Source: JAVVRI01 sp036654795 (GTDB lineage Bacteria > Bacteroidota > Bacteroidia > Bacteroidales > Tannerellaceae). From it: a DNA stretch of 11,275 nt. The notes under the pieces are model-generated. The model saw only the letters and a program-made list of their open reading frames with translations, did not search any database and was not told where the DNA came from. This document shows, in pieces, positions 1 through 6,507 of this stretch. Position numbers and translations under genes: made by a program. Where the stretch lies: contig JAVVRI010000100.1 in the NCBI GenBank assembly GCA_036654795.1, positions 1 through 11,275 on the forward strand, given 5' to 3'. Within the stretch, counting starts at the first letter, position 1. Each line of letters starts with the position of its first letter.

Positions 1-51
1 CTTGACAACCGGAGGTTGAAGGCTATGAGGGAGCTCGCTCAAACTGCATAA
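1..51 (+). CDS. possible 3' end of an unidentified gene (left-edge partial)
   Basis: The first reading frame is open from the window edge to a TAA at 49-51 and would encode a 16-residue tail, LDNRRLKAMRELAQTA. The tail is rich in K, R, E and A and could form an amphipathic helix, as a real C-terminus might. Sixteen open codons occur by chance often, so this is weak evidence. I do not recognise the family. Terminator-like hairpins downstream (123-160 and 199-224) would suit a gene ending here. The alternative is that this is simply non-coding sequence. Confidence 0.25.
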   Translation, partial: LDNRRLKAMRELAQTA

Positions 52-122
52 AAAACACTTCCGAAACTTGAGTTACATCCTTTCCTCGAAATGTTGATTC
101 TTTATCAAGCACTCATACAAAC

Positions 123-171
123 AAAAACAGCGTTTTTACCCCCTTTTAATTGCTGTTTTTATGCTGTTTTT
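123..171. repeat. triplicated 9-mer (one inverted copy) able to form alternative hairpins
   Basis: AAAAACAGC at 123-131 is the exact reverse complement of GCTGTTTTT at 152-160 and again at 163-171. The last two copies are part of a direct repeat, TGCTGTTTTT, with an 11-bp period (151-160 and 162-171). The first copy can therefore pair with either later copy in a 10-bp stem (123-132 with 151-160 or with 162-171, including one G-T pair). Each stem ends in a T run, as a rho-independent terminator would. The loops of about 18 and 29 nt are long for a terminator, so the function is uncertain. Confidence 0.35.
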
Positions 172-198
172 GAACGCTTAAAACACTAAATGTGCGGT

Positions 199-224
199 AA
201 AAAATGGCGGACGAGCCGTTTTTT
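199..224. terminator. candidate bidirectional terminator hairpin
   Basis: Six A, then TGGC (199-208), pair with GCCG followed by six T (215-224). This makes a 10-bp stem with one T-G wobble around a six-base loop (209-214). The A and T runs on opposite sides would give a U tract in transcripts from either strand. The GC core is only three to four pairs, so it would be a modest terminator. It could end a gene lying to the left of the window. Confidence 0.4.
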
Positions 225-404
225 ATAGGTAATTTGAGGGCTTTTTGCGAATAATTTTGCGGCTTTATTACAAGCTATTTTGCCAACAAGGTACGTCGGC
301 AGAGTTCATGACGCCCTGGGTAAGCAGAAAAAAGGTGACGGGTTTTTTGATGGCGCCGCTGCATTTTTTCGTCCGAAACAAGCAGCTATCTTGTAATTAT
401 TTTA

Positions 405-412
405 TACATTTG
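405..412 (+). promoter_or_regulatory. candidate Bacteroidetes promoter (-7 element) for the nhaD operon
   Basis: TACATTTG matches the Bacteroidetes primary sigma -7 consensus TAnnTTTG exactly. It lies 59 bp before the nhaD ATG, implying a start of transcription near 418-420 and a leader of roughly 53 nt. I see no good -33 TTTG at the usual spacing of about 19 bp, which lowers confidence. No other exact match to the consensus was noticed upstream of nhaD. Confidence 0.45.
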
Positions 413-471
413 CAGAGCAGGGATAACATCACTATCCAATTTGAAATAAAAATTAAAGAAAAAACAATAGT

Positions 472-1896
472 ATGCTGACAGCAATGATCATTGTGTTTTT
501 AGCGGGATATTTACTTATTGCGCTGGAACATCCATTAAAAATAAACAAAGCAGCCACTGCCCTGCTAACCGGAACCATCCTTTGGATGCTCTACACCCAC
601 GCAGCCGCCAACCTGATCCCTATCGCTTCCGGAGAAGAGTTTAAATTGTTTATAGAGGCCTTCCCGGCGATAGCCGCGCTACCTTTTATGGAGCAATGTA
701 CGCGTTTTGTGGTAGAACATCAGGTATTAAACAGCATCGGCGAAATAGCAGAAACGTTGATCTTCCTGATCGGCGCCATGATTACAGTAGAACTGATCGA
801 TACGCACGGCGGCTTTATGTTTATAACCAACCGCATTACGACAAAACGCAAAGGGAAACTATTGATGCTGATAGCCATCATCACCTTTTTCATGTCTGCC
901 GTACTGGATAACCTGACAACCTCTATTGTTATGATCATGCTGATACGCAAACTACTAGGCAATTACAAAGAGCGCTGGGTATTTGGCAGCATTATCATCA
1001 TCGCGGCAAACAGCGGAGGCGCATGGTCTCCTATAGGCGATGTGACAACGATTATGCTTTGGGTAAAAGGAAATATCTCCACTAGTGCCACCATCCCACA
1101 CCTGTTCCTGCCAAGTCTGGTGTCGGCCATCATTCCGGTGCTGATAGCGCAACGATTTTTGCGTGGCAACGTAACCCCACCTAACGCCCTACTAACAGAT
1201 GACAACGACGGGCTACTCAAGGAGTTAAAGACAGAAGAAAAGCTATCTATCCTGATTCTTGGCGTGTTCTGTCTACTTTTTGTGCCGGTATTCAAGACCT
1301 ACACACACCTGCCACCCTTTATGGGTATTTTGATGGGAGTAGGCATTATGTGGTTCTTTACCGAATTGATGTATAAGCGCAAACATGTCAACGAAGACCT
1401 CAAACTGCGCGTTGCCAAAATAGTACACCGTATAGACGGGGCTACCTTGCTCTTTTTTCTGGGTATATTATTAGCTGTAGACGCATTACGTTGTAGCGGC
1501 GTGTTGACCAACTTCGCCACCATGCTGGATGAAAACATAGGCAACGTCTATGCTGTCAATCTGATTATTGGTACACTTTCCGCCATCGTGGACAACGTGC
1601 CGCTCGTGGCCGGAGCCATCGGCATGTATCCGGTAGCAAATGAAATGATGATAGCCTCAGCCGCCGACCCGGTGTATATGTCCTACTTCGTGCAGGACGG
1701 CGTGTTCTGGCAATTTCTGGCCTATTGTGCCGGTGTGGGAGGTAGCATGCTGATCATCGGCTCAGCTGCCGGCGTAGTGGTGATGGGGCTGGAGCGCATA
1801 AACTTCATCTGGTATCTGAAGAACATTACCCCCCTAGCCCTGTCAGGCTATTTGGCCGGAGCAGCTGTATACATACTACAGCGTTACTTATTCTAA
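472..1896 (+). CDS. nhaD: NhaD-family Na+/H+ antiporter
   Basis: A polytopic inner-membrane protein of 474 residues, close to the usual NhaD length of about 470-480, expected to export Na+ (and Li+) in exchange for H+. It consists almost wholly of hydrophobic segments. Characteristic blocks of the NhaD/ion-transporter superfamily are visible: SAVLDNLTT at 142-150, NSGGAWSPIGD at 180-190, AIVDNVPLVAG at 371-381 and a glycine-rich GVGGSMLIIGSAAG at 421-434. The paired D-N motifs (D146-N147, D374-N375) sit in the two inverted halves, where cation-binding residues are expected. The ATG at 472 follows an A-rich leader typical of Bacteroidetes; M5 (484) is a possible alternative start. The stop is 15 bp before the amino-sugar kinase gene, so the two are probably cotranscribed, which is unusual for a pure ion-homeostasis gene. 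NhaD family membership is firm; the substrate is inferred from the family. Confidence 0.88.
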   Translation: MLTAMIIVFLAGYLLIALEHPLKINKAATALLTGTILWMLYTHAAANLIPIASGEEFKLFIEAFPAIAALPFMEQCTRFVVEHQVLNSIGEIAETLIFLIGAMITVELIDTHGGFMFITNRITTKRKGKLLMLIAIITFFMSAVLDNLTTSIVMIMLIRKLLGNYKERWVFGSIIIIAANSGGAWSPIGDVTTIMLWVKGNISTSATIPHLFLPSLVSAIIPVLIAQRFLRGNVTPPNALLTDDNDGLLKELKTEEKLSILILGVFCLLFVPVFKTYTHLPPFMGILMGVGIMWFFTELMYKRKHVNEDLKLRVAKIVHRIDGATLLFFLGILLAVDALRCSGVLTNFATMLDENIGNVYAVNLIIGTLSAIVDNVPLVAGAIGMYPVANEMMIASAADPVYMSYFVQDGVFWQFLAYCAGVGGSMLIIGSAAGVVVMGLERINFIWYLKNITPLALSGYLAGAAVYILQRYLF

Positions 1897-1911
1897 CTAA
1901 AAAAGAGAGAG

Positions 1912-2781
1912 ATGATCTTAATAGCCGATAGCGGGTCTACAAAGACCGAATGGTGTGTTGCCTTAGACGGGAAAAGCCTTCGCCGGATACTGACCCCCGG
2001 CATCAACCCTTTCTATCAAAGCGAGGAAGAGATCGCCAACGAACTGAGTGCCTCCCTGCTGCCTCAGTTGAAGGATGAAGCATTCACCGCCATCTATTTT
2101 TACGGTGCCGGATGTGCTTTTAGCAAGCAGAATAAGCTATTAGAAGGCATACTGAGCCGCTTGCTAAACGCACCTGCCAAGGCCGGAAGCGATCTGCTAG
2201 GAGCTGCGCGCGCCCTTTGTGGCGACCAACGGGGAATTGCCTGCATCTTGGGGACAGGTTCGAACTCCTGCCTATACGACGGGACGGAGATAGTGAACAA
2301 CGTCTCCCCGCTGGGGTTCATCCTTGGGGACGAAGGCAGTGGCGCAGTGCTAGGCAAGTTGTTGGTGGGCGACTGTCTGAAAAATCAATTTCCGCCTCAT
2401 CTGACGAAGCAATTTATGAAAGAGTACGAACTGACGCCCGCCACCCTTCTGGAGCGCGTCTATCGCACCCCCTTCCCAAACCGTTACCTGGCCGACCTTT
2501 CCCGCTTCCTAGGCGACCATCTGGAGGAACTGGCTGTACACGACCTGATCTATGCCAGCTTTCGTAGCTTTTTTATCCGCAACGTAGCGCAATATCCCGG
2601 TTACGGGGAGTGTCCGATTCATTTTATTGGCTCTGTTGCTTACTATTACAAAGAGATATTGCACGAAGTAGCCCAGTCGCTCGGATTAGAAATAGGCATC
2701 GTCACGCAATCCCCTATGGCCGGTTTGTTGGCCTATCACACTACTAAAAAGGAGACAACCCCATGGCATTCGAAAAAATAA
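1912..2781 (+). CDS. BadF/BadG/BcrA-family amino-sugar kinase, probable MurNAc kinase (MurK-like)
   Basis: A cytoplasmic ATP-dependent sugar kinase of 289 residues with the ASKHA fold (the N-acetylglucosamine kinase / BadF-BadG-BcrA-BcrD family). Visible motifs are DSGSTKTEW at 6-14 (first phosphate-binding loop), SDLLGAAR at 93-100 (D94 is the likely catalytic base by analogy with NAGK), LGTGSNSCLYDG at 113-124 (second phosphate loop), GDEGSGAVLGK at 139-149, and a late GSVAYYYKE segment of the adenosine-binding type. It begins 15 bp after nhaD and its last 19 bp overlap murQ. That tight link suggests it phosphorylates MurNAc to MurNAc-6-phosphate, the MurQ substrate, as the MurK kinase of Tannerella forsythia does. 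GlcNAc is the alternative or additional substrate, and sequence alone cannot decide between them. The leader is purine-rich (AAAAAAGAGAGAG before the ATG). The family is secure and the substrate is an inference from context. Confidence 0.85.
   Translation: MILIADSGSTKTEWCVALDGKSLRRILTPGINPFYQSEEEIANELSASLLPQLKDEAFTAIYFYGAGCAFSKQNKLLEGILSRLLNAPAKAGSDLLGAARALCGDQRGIACILGTGSNSCLYDGTEIVNNVSPLGFILGDEGSGAVLGKLLVGDCLKNQFPPHLTKQFMKEYELTPATLLERVYRTPFPNRYLADLSRFLGDHLEELAVHDLIYASFRSFFIRNVAQYPGYGECPIHFIGSVAYYYKEILHEVAQSLGLEIGIVTQSPMAGLLAYHTTKKETTPWHSKK
2749..2754 (+). promoter_or_regulatory. Shine-Dalgarno-like site for murQ inside the kinase gene
   Basis: AAGGAG lies eight bases before the murQ ATG at 2763, at ideal spacing for a canonical ribosome-binding site. 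Bacteroidetes genes generally lack such sites, and the other starts in this window have A-rich leaders instead. It supports 2763 as the murQ start and independent initiation within the overlapping reading frames. It sits inside coding sequence, so codon choice could produce it by chance. Confidence 0.4.
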
Positions 2782-3605
2782 CAGAATCAGAATCGCTCTA
2801 TCACAACTTGGAGAGCCTAAGCATACGCGAGCTATTAGAAGATATAAACACGGAAGATCAGAAGATAGCCCTAGCCGTACAGCTGGAGATCCCAAAGATT
2901 GAACAATTGGTAAGCGGCATCGTGGAGCGCATGAAACGCGGAGGACGCATCTTTTACTTAGGTGCCGGCACAAGCGGACGGCTCGGTGTATTGGATGCCT
3001 CTGAGATCCCGCCAACCTACGGCATGCCTCCTACACGAGTAATCGGCTTGATTGCCGGAGGTGAGAAGGCACTGCGCAATCCTGTAGAAGCAGCAGAAGA
3101 TGATCAGGATAAAGGTTGGACAGAGCTGTTGACGCACAGCGTAAACAAGGACGACACAGTGATCGGAATTGCAGCATCGGGCACAACACCTTATGTGATC
3201 GGTGCCCTCAGGCAAGCACGCCGAAACGGCATACTGACNNNNNNNNNNACGGCCTCTATCGCCTGCAACCCCGATTCGCCTATGGCGGCCGAAGCAGAGA
3301 TCAGCATTTGCCCAATCGTAGGACCCGAATTTGTAACCGGAAGCACCCGCATGAAAAGTGGCACCGCACAAAAGATGGTGCTCAACATGATCACCACCTC
3401 GACTATGATACAACTGGGAAGGGTGAAGGGAAACCGCATGATAAACATGCAACTAAGCAACCAGAAACTGGTGGATCGCGGCACACACATGATCATGGAA
3501 GAGCTAAAACTAGCGTATGAGCAAGCTAAAGAGCTACTCCTCCTCCACGGTACGGTGAAAGAGGCGGTAGATTCATTTCATCGAGAGTGGAGGCTCAACC
3601 AATAA
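2763..3605 (+). CDS. murQ: N-acetylmuramic acid 6-phosphate etherase (contains an assembly gap)
   Basis: A cytoplasmic SIS-domain lyase that cleaves the D-lactyl ether of MurNAc-6-phosphate to give GlcNAc-6-phosphate and D-lactate in peptidoglycan recycling. Hallmarks are LGAGTSGRLGVLDASE at 66-81, EAAEDD at 109-114, GIAASGTTPYVIG in the second half of the domain, and VGPEFVTGSTRMKSGTAQK. E81 and E112 match the two catalytically important glutamates described for E. coli MurQ (E83 and E114). A C-terminal helical segment ends in REWRLNQ. The ATG at 2763 gives the expected N-terminus MAFEKITESESLYHNLE and is preceded by AAGGAG. As deposited the frame is 280 codons with unknown residues at 160-162 from ten N (3239-3248). 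The gap is in frame, and removing it with a repeated AC gives a seamless 276-residue protein. It overlaps the upstream kinase by 19 bp and is probably the last gene of the operon. Confidence 0.93.
   Translation: MAFEKITESESLYHNLESLSIRELLEDINTEDQKIALAVQLEIPKIEQLVSGIVERMKRGGRIFYLGAGTSGRLGVLDASEIPPTYGMPPTRVIGLIAGGEKALRNPVEAAEDDQDKGWTELLTHSVNKDDTVIGIAASGTTPYVIGALRQARRNGILXXXXTASIACNPDSPMAAEAEISICPIVGPEFVTGSTRMKSGTAQKMVLNMITTSTMIQLGRVKGNRMINMQLSNQKLVDRGTHMIMEELKLAYEQAKELLLLHGTVKEAVDSFHREWRLNQ
3239..3248. other. ten-N sequence gap inside murQ
   Basis: Ten undetermined bases interrupt murQ. The flanks read CTGAC before and ACGGCC after, so AC occurs on both sides. Merging the two copies gives CTGACGGCC, which keeps the frame and reads L-T-A. 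This looks like a scaffold join between contig ends overlapping by two bases rather than missing sequence or a real mutation. Confidence 0.95.
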
Positions 3606-3612
3606 GCCTCCA
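3588..3612. terminator. hairpin between convergent murQ and waaA, candidate bidirectional terminator
   Basis: TGGAGGCT (3588-3595) pairs perfectly with AGCCTCCA (3605-3612) around a nine-base loop. The hairpin covers the murQ stop and nearly fills the 10-bp gap to the waaA stop at 3616-3618. It has no T tract on either strand, so it is not a classic intrinsic terminator. It may instead mark the transcript ends or protect mRNA 3' ends. Confidence 0.35.
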
Positions 3613-3615
3613 ACA

Positions 3616-4860
3616 TTATAGGGAGAGTTGTTTGAGCACCAGATCGGTTGCTCCGGCATGCCCGCAAACAAAGGTTCCCGCCGCATGACCGGCTGAAGCC
3701 AGAAGCTCCGGATAGGTCAACAACTCATCCATACGGGCGCAGAATGCTTTCTCGTCTGTCACGGAGAAACCTCCGCCAACAGCAATCAGATCCCTCGCCT
3801 CCTTGAATTTATGATATTTAGGACCAAACAGCACTGGTACACCATAGACAGCAGCCTCAAGCGTATTATGAATGCCCGTACCAAAGCCTCCGCCTACATA
3901 AGCAATCTCGCCATACCGATAGATAGACGAAAGGAGTCCAAAACTATCTACAATCAGGCAATCTTTATCATGAAGCATCGTAGCAGACTCACTAATCACG
4001 TCAGAGAGGCGGACAGAAGGACGCTTAATAAGCGACTCAATGTAAAGCAGGTGCTCGCGATGAATCTCGTGCGGAGCAATGATCAGCTTCATCTCCGGAT
4101 GACTGTTAAAATAACGAAGCAAGATCACTTCATCCTGCGGCCAGGAGCTACCAGCAACAAGGGTAAACGACTTCTTGCCCTCCTTATTAAACACAAAGCG
4201 CTCCACAACAGAGATGTCGCGAGCCTGTTTACGCACATCGAGCACACGATCAAAGCGGGTATCGCCGGTTACTGTTACATTCTCAACACCAAAGTCCTTC
4301 AGCAACTGCGCCGAACGTTCATCTTGCACAAATAAGTGCGTAAAACAACTGAGCATCTTCCGATAAGAATATCCATACCATTGAAAGAACAACTGGTCAG
4401 GACGAAAGATGGCCGAAATAATATAAACCGGAATGCCCCGGCGCTTTAGCTCGTGGAGATAATTACCCCAAAACTCATACTTGATAAAGATAGCTACAGC
4501 CGGATTAGCCAGATTAAGAAACTTACTCACCCGGTAAGTCGTATCGAAAGGCAGGTAACAGATCACGTCTGCCCCCGCATAATTCTTACGCACCTCATAT
4601 CCGGAAGGCGAAAAGAAGGTAAGCAACACTTTATATTCGGGATGCTCCGCCCGTATCTTCTCAATCATCGGACGGCCTTGTTCAAATTCACCCAAAGAAG
4701 AGGCATGAAACCAGATATACTTCGCATTGCGATCTATCTTCTCCCGCAACACTGAATTGGTCTTCCATTGCCCTAACCGCATCATCCTTGCCTTTTTATG
4801 GAAAGGTGATATGAGTCCTACGATCAGTGAATAAAGATGAATAACCAGACTATACATCAT
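3616..4860 (-). CDS. waaA: 3-deoxy-D-manno-octulosonic acid (Kdo) transferase
   Basis: A membrane-anchored GT-B glycosyltransferase (GT30; also called KdtA) that transfers Kdo from CMP-Kdo to the lipid A precursor at the cytoplasmic face of the inner membrane, joining lipid A to the LPS or LOS core. The 414-residue length fits the family. The N-terminus is hydrophobic (about 4-18, the anchor). SLGEFEQGRP at 55-64 contains the conserved acidic residue E58, which aligns with the catalytic base of WaaA. FIKYEFWGNYL at 125-135, VTGDTRFDRV at 197-206, AGSSWPQDE at 236-244, HEIHREH at 264-270 and VGGGFGTGIHNTLEA at 322-336 mark the rest of the acceptor and CMP-Kdo-binding lobes. Two ATG codons stand in tandem (4860 and 4857) and either could start translation. 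It lies 85 bp downstream of gltX on the same strand with no clear promoter between, so cotranscription is plausible. Confidence 0.93.
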   Translation of the reverse strand: MMYSLVIHLYSLIVGLISPFHKKARMMRLGQWKTNSVLREKIDRNAKYIWFHASSLGEFEQGRPMIEKIRAEHPEYKVLLTFFSPSGYEVRKNYAGADVICYLPFDTTYRVSKFLNLANPAVAIFIKYEFWGNYLHELKRRGIPVYIISAIFRPDQLFFQWYGYSYRKMLSCFTHLFVQDERSAQLLKDFGVENVTVTGDTRFDRVLDVRKQARDISVVERFVFNKEGKKSFTLVAGSSWPQDEVILLRYFNSHPEMKLIIAPHEIHREHLLYIESLIKRPSVRLSDVISESATMLHDKDCLIVDSFGLLSSIYRYGEIAYVGGGFGTGIHNTLEAAVYGVPVLFGPKYHKFKEARDLIAVGGGFSVTDEKAFCARMDELLTYPELLASAGHAAGTFVCGHAGATDLVLKQLSL

Positions 4861-4865
4861 GATTT

Positions 4866-4932
4866 AATTGACAATTAGCAATTGGCAACCGACAATTAGA
4901 AAGCACGACGACCGTAACTATCAATTGTCAAT
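4866..4932. repeat. degenerate 7-bp tandem repeat with inverted copy between gltX and waaA
   Basis: Positions 4866-4900 divide into five consecutive heptamers: AATTGAC, AATTAGC, AATTGGC, AACCGAC, AATTAGA. Their consensus is AATTRRC. After about 22 bp an inverted copy follows: AATTGTCAAT (4923-4932) is the perfect reverse complement of ATTGACAATT (4867-4876), so the interval could fold into a stem with a 46-nt loop. The array ends only a few bases before the waaA ATG and so would lie in its leader. Nothing in it is coding. It resembles a dispersed intergenic repeat, but copy number elsewhere cannot be seen from this window. Confidence 0.6.
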
Positions 4933-4945
4933 GCCAACAACCTAT

Positions 4946-6463
4946 TTATTTAAGTATTTCTATCGCTCGCTCAATGCGTTTAATGGATTCCTCCTTACCA
5001 ATCGCTTCGGTAATATCAAAGATATGAGGCCCTTTGCCTTCGCCAACCAGTGCCAGACGGACAGCATTCATGATGTTGCCCAAATGGTAGCCGTGGCTTT
5101 CGATCCACGCTTTTACCTCCTCTTCAGTACCTTCACTATCGAACGGTTCGCGAAGACGAAGAACCGCTACCAATTCTGCCAATTGAGTGGCAGAATCTGC
5201 CTTCCAACGCTTTTTAGCTGTCTTCTCGTCGTACTCAGTCGGAGCAACGAAGAAGAAAGAGCAGGTGTCCCATAACTCCTTTACAAAAGTAACGCGGTCC
5301 TTCATCATACCTACCACCTTTTCCACATAGGCCGGCTCTGCAGAGACGCCTTTGCTTTCCAGAATTGGCATAAAGAGGGCGGCCAGCTCACTATTGTCTT
5401 TCTTTTGCAGGTATTGGTGGTTGAACCACTTACCCTTCTCATAATCAAACTTAGCACCCGACTTGCTACAACGAGTCAAGTCGAAGCTCTTAATCAGATC
5501 GTCCATGCTCATCATCTCCTGATCATGTCCCGGATTCCACCCCAAAAGAGCCAAGAAATTAACTACAGCTTCAGGCAGGTAGCCGCTTTCGCGGTATCCC
5601 GAAGAGACGTCTCCTGTTTTCGGGTCTTGCCATTCCAAAGGAAAGACAGGGAAGCCCAGACGATCGCCATCGCGTTTGCTCAGTTTGCCATTTCCTTCCG
5701 GTTTCAGTAGTAATGCCAAGTGTGCAAACTGCGGCATTGTCTCCGTCCAACCGAAGTAACGATACAGCAGGACGTGAAGCGGCGCACTAGGCAACCACTC
5801 TTCGCCACGAATGACATGAGTTACCTCCATCAAATGGTCGTCCACGATATTGGCCAAATGATAGGTTGGCAATTGGTCGGACGATTTGTAGAGCACTTTG
5901 TCGTCCAACACAGAAGAGTTGATAACCACCTCACCACGAATCAAATCGTTTACGATGATATCTTCGTTCGGTTCGATCTTAATACGCACTACGTACTGAT
6001 TACCGGCATCAATCAACGCTTTGGTTTCGTTGGGCGCAAGGGTCAGCGAATTGCGCATCTGCATACGGGTTGAAGCGTCGTACTGAAAATTAGCAATCTC
6101 CGTACGTTTTACCTCCAACTCCTCCGGAGTATCGAAAGCAACATAGGCTAGGCCGTCGTTAAGCAGTTGGTCTACGTACGTTTTGTAAATTGCACGGCGC
6201 TCGCTCTGACGGTAAGGGCCATAGCTACCACCAAAACTCACACCTTCATCAAACTGAATGCCAAGCCAAGTTAGTGCCTCAATAATGTAATCCTCGGCAC
6301 CAGGCACAAAGCGACCGGAGTCTGTATCCTCAATACGGAGAATCATATCGCCACCCTGTTGTTTGGCAAATAAATAGTTGTATAATGCTGTACGAACACC
6401 GCCGATATGCAGCGCCCCGGTGGGGCTGGGTGCAAAACGGACTCTCACTTTCCTCTGAGTCAT
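4946..6463 (-). CDS. gltX: glutamyl-tRNA synthetase
   Basis: A class I aminoacyl-tRNA synthetase of 505 residues that charges tRNA-Glu with glutamate in the cytoplasm. The N-terminal Rossmann fold shows RFAPSPTGALHIGGVRTAL at 9-27, where HIGG (19-22) is the family's form of the HIGH signature. LRIEDTDSGR (42-51) is the conserved ATP and substrate loop. The KMSKS-type motif is KLSKR at 260-264, followed by the Bacteroidetes-like DGDRLGFPVFPLEW stretch. The C-terminal anticodon-binding helical part completes a normal length. The ATG at 6463 immediately follows an AT-rich leader containing two 17-bp repeats. The sequence cannot settle whether it also charges tRNA-Gln. The upstream neighbour is the divergent pgpH-like gene; waaA lies 85 bp downstream on the same strand. 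Confidence 0.96.
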   Translation of the reverse strand: MTQRKVRVRFAPSPTGALHIGGVRTALYNYLFAKQQGGDMILRIEDTDSGRFVPGAEDYIIEALTWLGIQFDEGVSFGGSYGPYRQSERRAIYKTYVDQLLNDGLAYVAFDTPEELEVKRTEIANFQYDASTRMQMRNSLTLAPNETKALIDAGNQYVVRIKIEPNEDIIVNDLIRGEVVINSSVLDDKVLYKSSDQLPTYHLANIVDDHLMEVTHVIRGEEWLPSAPLHVLLYRYFGWTETMPQFAHLALLLKPEGNGKLSKRDGDRLGFPVFPLEWQDPKTGDVSSGYRESGYLPEAVVNFLALLGWNPGHDQEMMSMDDLIKSFDLTRCSKSGAKFDYEKGKWFNHQYLQKKDNSELAALFMPILESKGVSAEPAYVEKVVGMMKDRVTFVKELWDTCSFFFVAPTEYDEKTAKKRWKADSATQLAELVAVLRLREPFDSEGTEEEVKAWIESHGYHLGNIMNAVRLALVGEGKGPHIFDITEAIGKEESIKRIERAIEILK

Positions 6464-6467
6464 ATCT

Positions 6468-6503
6468 TTTTGTTCTATAATAATCCTTTTGTTCTATAAT
6501 AAT
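6468..6503. repeat. two tandem copies of a 17-bp sequence in the gltX leader
   Basis: TTTTGTTCTATAATAAT occurs at 6468-6484 and again, without mismatch, at 6487-6503, giving a 19-bp period. On the gltX strand this reads ATTATTATAGAACAAAA twice, ending a few bases before the ATG. If transcription starts near 6501 as predicted, the two copies make up nearly the whole leader. It could be a simple slippage duplication or a paired recognition site. Confidence 0.7.
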
Positions 6504-6507
6504 GAGG

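Larger units (their letters stand above)
52..471. other. 420-bp gene-free region upstream of nhaD
   Basis: No convincing gene lies here. A 77-codon frame from a TTG at 245 runs into nhaD but has low-complexity content and no family resemblance. The stretch is AT-rich with many A and T runs. It holds a nine-base word repeated three times (123-171), a ten-base-pair hairpin (199-224) and a promoter-like element (405-412). I see no tRNA and no riboswitch I can name. If transcription starts near 418-420, the nhaD leader is only about 53 nt, so most of this stretch lies outside that transcript. Confidence 0.6.

Noticed and set aside
52..471. A riboswitch controlling nhaD
   Set aside because: The likely transcript leader is about 53 nt and shows no structure I can match to a known Na+ or Li+ riboswitch.
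245..478. 77-codon plus-strand frame ahead of nhaD
   Set aside because: It starts at TTG, has no recognisable family features, runs through the likely nhaD promoter and overlaps the nhaD start by a few bases.
3239..3248. The murQ interruption as a pseudogene or insertion
   Set aside because: The gap is undetermined bases that keep the frame, and all MurQ motifs are intact on both sides.
2958..3452. 164-codon frame antisense to murQ
   Set aside because: It lies wholly within the strongly supported murQ gene, crosses the N gap, and its composition reads as a shadow of the real gene.
3811..4335. 174-codon plus-strand frame antisense to waaA
   Set aside because: waaA has clear family motifs throughout on the other strand; this frame shows no domain and is a shadow.
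4868..5275. 135-codon plus-strand frame over the repeat array and the end of gltX
   Set aside because: It begins inside the heptamer repeat and then runs antisense to the anticodon-binding part of gltX; there is no family resemblance.
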